Source of the DNA: G965222335 sp965222335
Lineage (GTDB): Bacteria; Pseudomonadota; Gammaproteobacteria; Pseudomonadales; Halieaceae
Length of the DNA: 64,000 nucleotides
Reading direction: 5' to 3'
Assembly: GCA_965222335.1 (NCBI GenBank)
Contig: OZ244944.1
Location: forward strand, 1,364,001-1,428,000
Shown: in pieces, positions 61,293-64,000 of the stretch
Position numbering within the stretch: position 1 is the first letter of the stretch
Layout of the letters: each line of letters opens with the position of its first letter
The notes under the pieces: generated by a model
What the model was told of the DNA's origin: nothing
The model's input: only the letters and a program-made list of their open reading frames with translations
Database searches by the model: none
Translations under genes and position numbers: made by a program

Positions 61293-62495
61293 TTAGAGGT
61301 AGTTGAAGAGTGACAGCCGCTGCAGCGCCACGTAGCTCTGCTGGGCCGCTTCCAGGGTGGTCAGCTGCAGCTGCAGGCGACTGATCGCCTCGGCGTAGTC
61401 CAGGTCGCGCACATCGGACAGGGTGCTCTGCAGGTCCAGGGCGAAAGCCTCGTTGCCGGCGCTGGCCGCCTCCACCTGGTTCATCTGGGTACCCAACGCG
61501 GCCTGCCGTTGCAGCAGCCCACCCAGGGCCTGGTCGAGGTTCCCCAGGCCGCCGGCCAGGGCATTGTTGACCGCCGCGCGTCCGACGGCGCTGTCGTCCC
61601 CACTGTTGAGGCTCGCCGCCACGGCGTCGAGCATCGCAAAGATGTCGCCGGTCGCCGCCCGGCCGACGACAAAGCGGTCGCCGTCCGCGGGCTGGCCGCC
61701 AAAGCTCAGACGCGCGCCATTGAAAGTGATGTCCTCACCCTCGGCGTAGGTGCCGCTGGCCACAGTGGCGCCGCCGCTGTCGGTAACCGCATAGGTCACC
61801 GGCCCGCTACCGCCGGTTTGACTGAACACAAGCGTGTATTCATCCCGCTGAAAGGCAGTACCCGCGGCGCTGCTGCCCAGGACCGCGGTGCCGGCATTGC
61901 CCGGCGCGGCACTGACGCCGAAACTGCCGTTGCCCAGCGGTACCGCCATAAACAGCTCGCGCCCGTTTTCGCGGACCTGCACCCGCACCCCGTCGGCGAC
62001 CGCTAAGTCGCGGCCGCCCTCGTCGCCGGCGTAACTGACGCCGGTGGCTGATTCGACAAAGGGCTGCTGGGTAGCCTGATAGCCCGCAAACAGGTAATCG
62101 CCGCTGGCGTCGCGGCTGTTCGCTGTGGCCAGCAGGCGATCGCGGATACTTTCGATTTCGGTGGCGAGCGCCTCGCGGGACTCACTGCCCTGGCTGGCAT
62201 TGTTGGCCTGCACAATCAGTTCCCGTGCGCGCTGCACCAGGTCCACGGCGTCCTGCACGGCAGTCTCCTGGCGCGCCAGGTCGCCCATGGCCAGGTCGGC
62301 GTTGGCCCGGAACCGGTCGACGCGCGACAGCTGCTCCGTGAGATCGAGGATCTGCACCGCCGCCACCGGATCGTCCGCCGGCGTGCTCACGCGCAGCCCG
62401 GAGGCGAGCTGCTGCTGGGTCTTTTGCAGCTGCGCCTGCTGGTCAAGGATCGCCGAGATCCCCTGCTGGAAAAGTTGCGCGGTGGATACTCTCAT
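61293..62495 (-). CDS. flgL: Flagellar hook-filament junction protein FlgL
   Basis: 400 residues with conserved termini: MRVSTAQLFQQGISAILDQQAQLQKTQQQLASGLRV (read in pieces) and the C-terminal SRLQLQLTTLEAAQQSYVAL. Follows flgK directly. Confidence 0.95.
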   Translation of the reverse strand: MRVSTAQLFQQGISAILDQQAQLQKTQQQLASGLRVSTPADDPVAAVQILDLTEQLSRVDRFRANADLAMGDLARQETAVQDAVDLVQRARELIVQANNASQGSESREALATEIESIRDRLLATANSRDASGDYLFAGYQATQQPFVESATGVSYAGDEGGRDLAVADGVRVQVRENGRELFMAVPLGNGSFGVSAAPGNAGTAVLGSSAAGTAFQRDEYTLVFSQTGGSGPVTYAVTDSGGATVASGTYAEGEDITFNGARLSFGGQPADGDRFVVGRAATGDIFAMLDAVAASLNSGDDSAVGRAAVNNALAGGLGNLDQALGGLLQRQAALGTQMNQVEAASAGNEAFALDLQSTLSDVRDLDYAEAISRLQLQLTTLEAAQQSYVALQRLSLFNYL

Positions 62496-62513
62496 GCCGG
62501 ACTCCCTAACACC

Positions 62514-64000
62514 CTAGCGCCGGGTCGCCGCGAGCAGCGTCTGGAACACGGTGTCCGCCACGGAGATCACCTGCGCCGCCGCCTGATAGGCCTGCTGGTA
62601 CCGCAGCAGGTTGGCCGCCTCCTCGTCCAGGTTGACCCCCTGCACGCTGTCGCGGGCACTCACTGACTGTTCCAGCAGCGTCGCGGCGGCGGCGGCCTCA
62701 CCCTGGGCCTGCCGACTGGTCACGGCGACGCCCGCGACCAGGCTGCCGTAGGCGTCCAGGTAACTCGCAGTGCCGCCATCCAGCACCCTCGCTGATTGCA
62801 GGTCGGCCAGGGCCAGGAGATTACGATTGTCACCGCTGCCCCCGGTGTTGGCGGCAAGATTGAAACTGTCCCCGGCCACCGGCTCACCGCCGAGGCGGAA
62901 TTGCAGCCCCCCCAGACTGACCTCGATACCGCTGGCGTCGGTCGCCGGGTCAAAGGCAATGGGACTCCCCGGCGCGCCGCTCACCAGGTACCCGGGCTGG
63001 CCAGCGCCAAGCGCGTCGGGGTCAAAGGTCAGCGTCAACGGCAGGGGCGGGTTGGCGCCGGGAGGCACACTGACTGCGCCGAGCGTTGCCTGGCCCTGGT
63101 TGGCGCCGCTCGCGGTGACACTCACGGCGCCGGCAGCTGCTACTGCGGCGGGGTCCGTCAATGCCAAATCAAACAGGCTCGCGCCCTGGCGGGTGGGCTC
63201 CAGCAGGAAGCTGTCGCCCGCCGCCGGGCTGCCGCCGAGGTCAAACTGCACGCCGTCCACAGTCACCGGATTGGCGCCCAGCACCTGGCTGGCGCCGGTC
63301 TGCAGGTTGCTGAGCTGCCACTGGCTGCCGTCGTAGTCCAGGCGGTAGTCGGCGCCGGTCAGGGCAGCGGCGTCCACCAGGCTCGCACTGAGGGTGGCCG
63401 AGCCGCTGTTACCCGGCGCCGGTACCACCGCCGGCTGGGGCGCGCTGAAGAAATTGGCGCCCGGTTGACCGTCCAGGCCAATGCCCTGGCGGTGCTGCGC
63501 ATTGAAAGTCATGGCAATACCGGTGGCGAGCAAGCCCAGTTCGCGGCGCGCACTGTCGAGCACCGAACCGCGGAAATCCAGGGCCGCGCCCAGTTCACCG
63601 CCGCTGATAAAGCGATCGATGGCGCCCTGGGCCGGGGCGCCGGCGAGCACCACATTCAGGCGCGAGGCATCATTCGGATCCAGGGATACACCCAGCTCCG
63701 TCACCTCGTTCCCCACGACCAGGGACTGGCCGTTGCCCACCATCACGTTGATTGCGCCGTCATTGCGCGGCACCACGGTGATGCCGACCTGGGCAGAGAG
63801 CTCCTCGAGGGCACGGTCGCGGGCATCCAGCAGGTCGTTGGGTGCCCCCCCCGTGCTGGCCATGGCGCGGGATATCTGCAGGTTCAGCTCGCCGATGCTG
63901 GACGCCAGTGCATTGATCTCTCGCACCGAGGTCTCCACGCGACTGCTCAGCTCGTTATTGAAAGCTCCCAGGCGCTGGTCGAGACCCTGAATCCGCTGGG
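62514..64000 (-). CDS. flgK: Flagellar hook-filament junction protein FlgK (N-terminus cut by window edge)
   Basis: The frame stays open to the right edge, so the start lies beyond it. The C-terminus has the FlgK signature (GVNLDEEAANLLRYQQAYQAAAQVI). Interior segments such as NDLLDARDRALEELSAQVGI are also typical. Ends 18 bases before flgL. Confidence 0.95.
   Translation of the reverse strand, partial: QRIQGLDQRLGAFNNELSSRVETSVREINALASSIGELNLQISRAMASTGGAPNDLLDARDRALEELSAQVGITVVPRNDGAINVMVGNGQSLVVGNEVTELGVSLDPNDASRLNVVLAGAPAQGAIDRFISGGELGAALDFRGSVLDSARRELGLLATGIAMTFNAQHRQGIGLDGQPGANFFSAPQPAVVPAPGNSGSATLSASLVDAAALTGADYRLDYDGSQWQLSNLQTGASQVLGANPVTVDGVQFDLGGSPAAGDSFLLEPTRQGASLFDLALTDPAAVAAAGAVSVTASGANQGQATLGAVSVPPGANPPLPLTLTFDPDALGAGQPGYLVSGAPGSPIAFDPATDASGIEVSLGGLQFRLGGEPVAGDSFNLAANTGGSGDNRNLLALADLQSARVLDGGTASYLDAYGSLVAGVAVTSRQAQGEAAAAATLLEQSVSARDSVQGVNLDEEAANLLRYQQAYQAAAQVISVADTVFQTLLAATRR

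Noticed and set aside
1..64000. tRNA, rRNA, CRISPR arrays, insertion sequences, phage genes
   Set aside because: None seen on reading both strands. No tRNA T-loop context outside genes, no regularly spaced repeats, no transposase or integrase motif.

Overview
The window is GC-rich, gene-dense DNA with many overlapping genes. It looks like the chromosome of a marine gammaproteobacterium, plausibly of the Halieaceae (NOR5/OM60) type. That placement is inferred from the Pseudomonas/Vibrio-like polar flagellar cluster (fleQ-fleS-fleR, FliA, FlhF/FlhG), a PomAB-type sodium stator, and a set of oxygenases acting on hydrophobic substrates. It is not proved by any marker gene. No rRNA, tRNA, CRISPR, insertion sequence or prophage gene is visible.

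Left part (1-31 kb), accessory metabolism and envelope. Two paralogous lipoprotein peptide-binding proteins (one cut by the left edge) flank an M1-family metallopeptidase lipoprotein and a translationally coupled class-V aminotransferase. Next come a DUF1761 membrane protein with a divergent TetR regulator, then a small sigma-54 module: an enhancer-binding protein with a degenerate receiver domain, divergent from two genes that each carry a near-consensus -24/-12 promoter (a PRC-barrel protein and a secreted two-repeat beta-domain protein). A lipoprotein esterase, a Baeyer-Villiger monooxygenase, an RND efflux pair and an unusual 733-residue secreted repeat protein follow. Positions 22-28.3 kb hold a Rieske oxygenase, LysR regulator, DoxX protein, short-chain dehydrogenase, M19 dipeptidase and cytochrome P450. 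On the minus strand at 28.4-31.2 kb lies a putative operon of a second FliK-like protein, a stand-alone FlhB C-terminal domain and a diguanylate cyclase.

Right part (31-64 kb), motility. The genes pomA-pomB-pilZ run rightward. The rest, all leftward, is an almost complete late and export flagellar cluster: flgK (partial), flgL, fliC, flaG, fliD, fliS, fliT, a PilZ-like gene, fleQ, fleS, fleR, fliE-F-G-H-I-J, fliK, fliL-M-N-O-P-Q-R, flhB, flhA, flhF, flhG, fliA, motC, motD. Rod and hook genes are not in view, and no chemotaxis gene lies between fliA and motC.

The regulatory cascade can be partly read from the DNA. fleQ has a sigma-70-like promoter; fleS, fliD, fliL and fliK have sigma-54 promoters; fliC has a sigma-28 promoter. 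The fliK promoter is placed so that the mRNA would start about one base before the ATG (leaderless). FleQ lacks the usual N-terminal domain. Two stator sets, two PilZ-like proteins and a GGDEF enzyme point to c-di-GMP control of swimming. The best candidates for something not described are the sigma-54 module at 9.4-12.1 kb and the three-repeat secreted protein at 19.8-22.0 kb.
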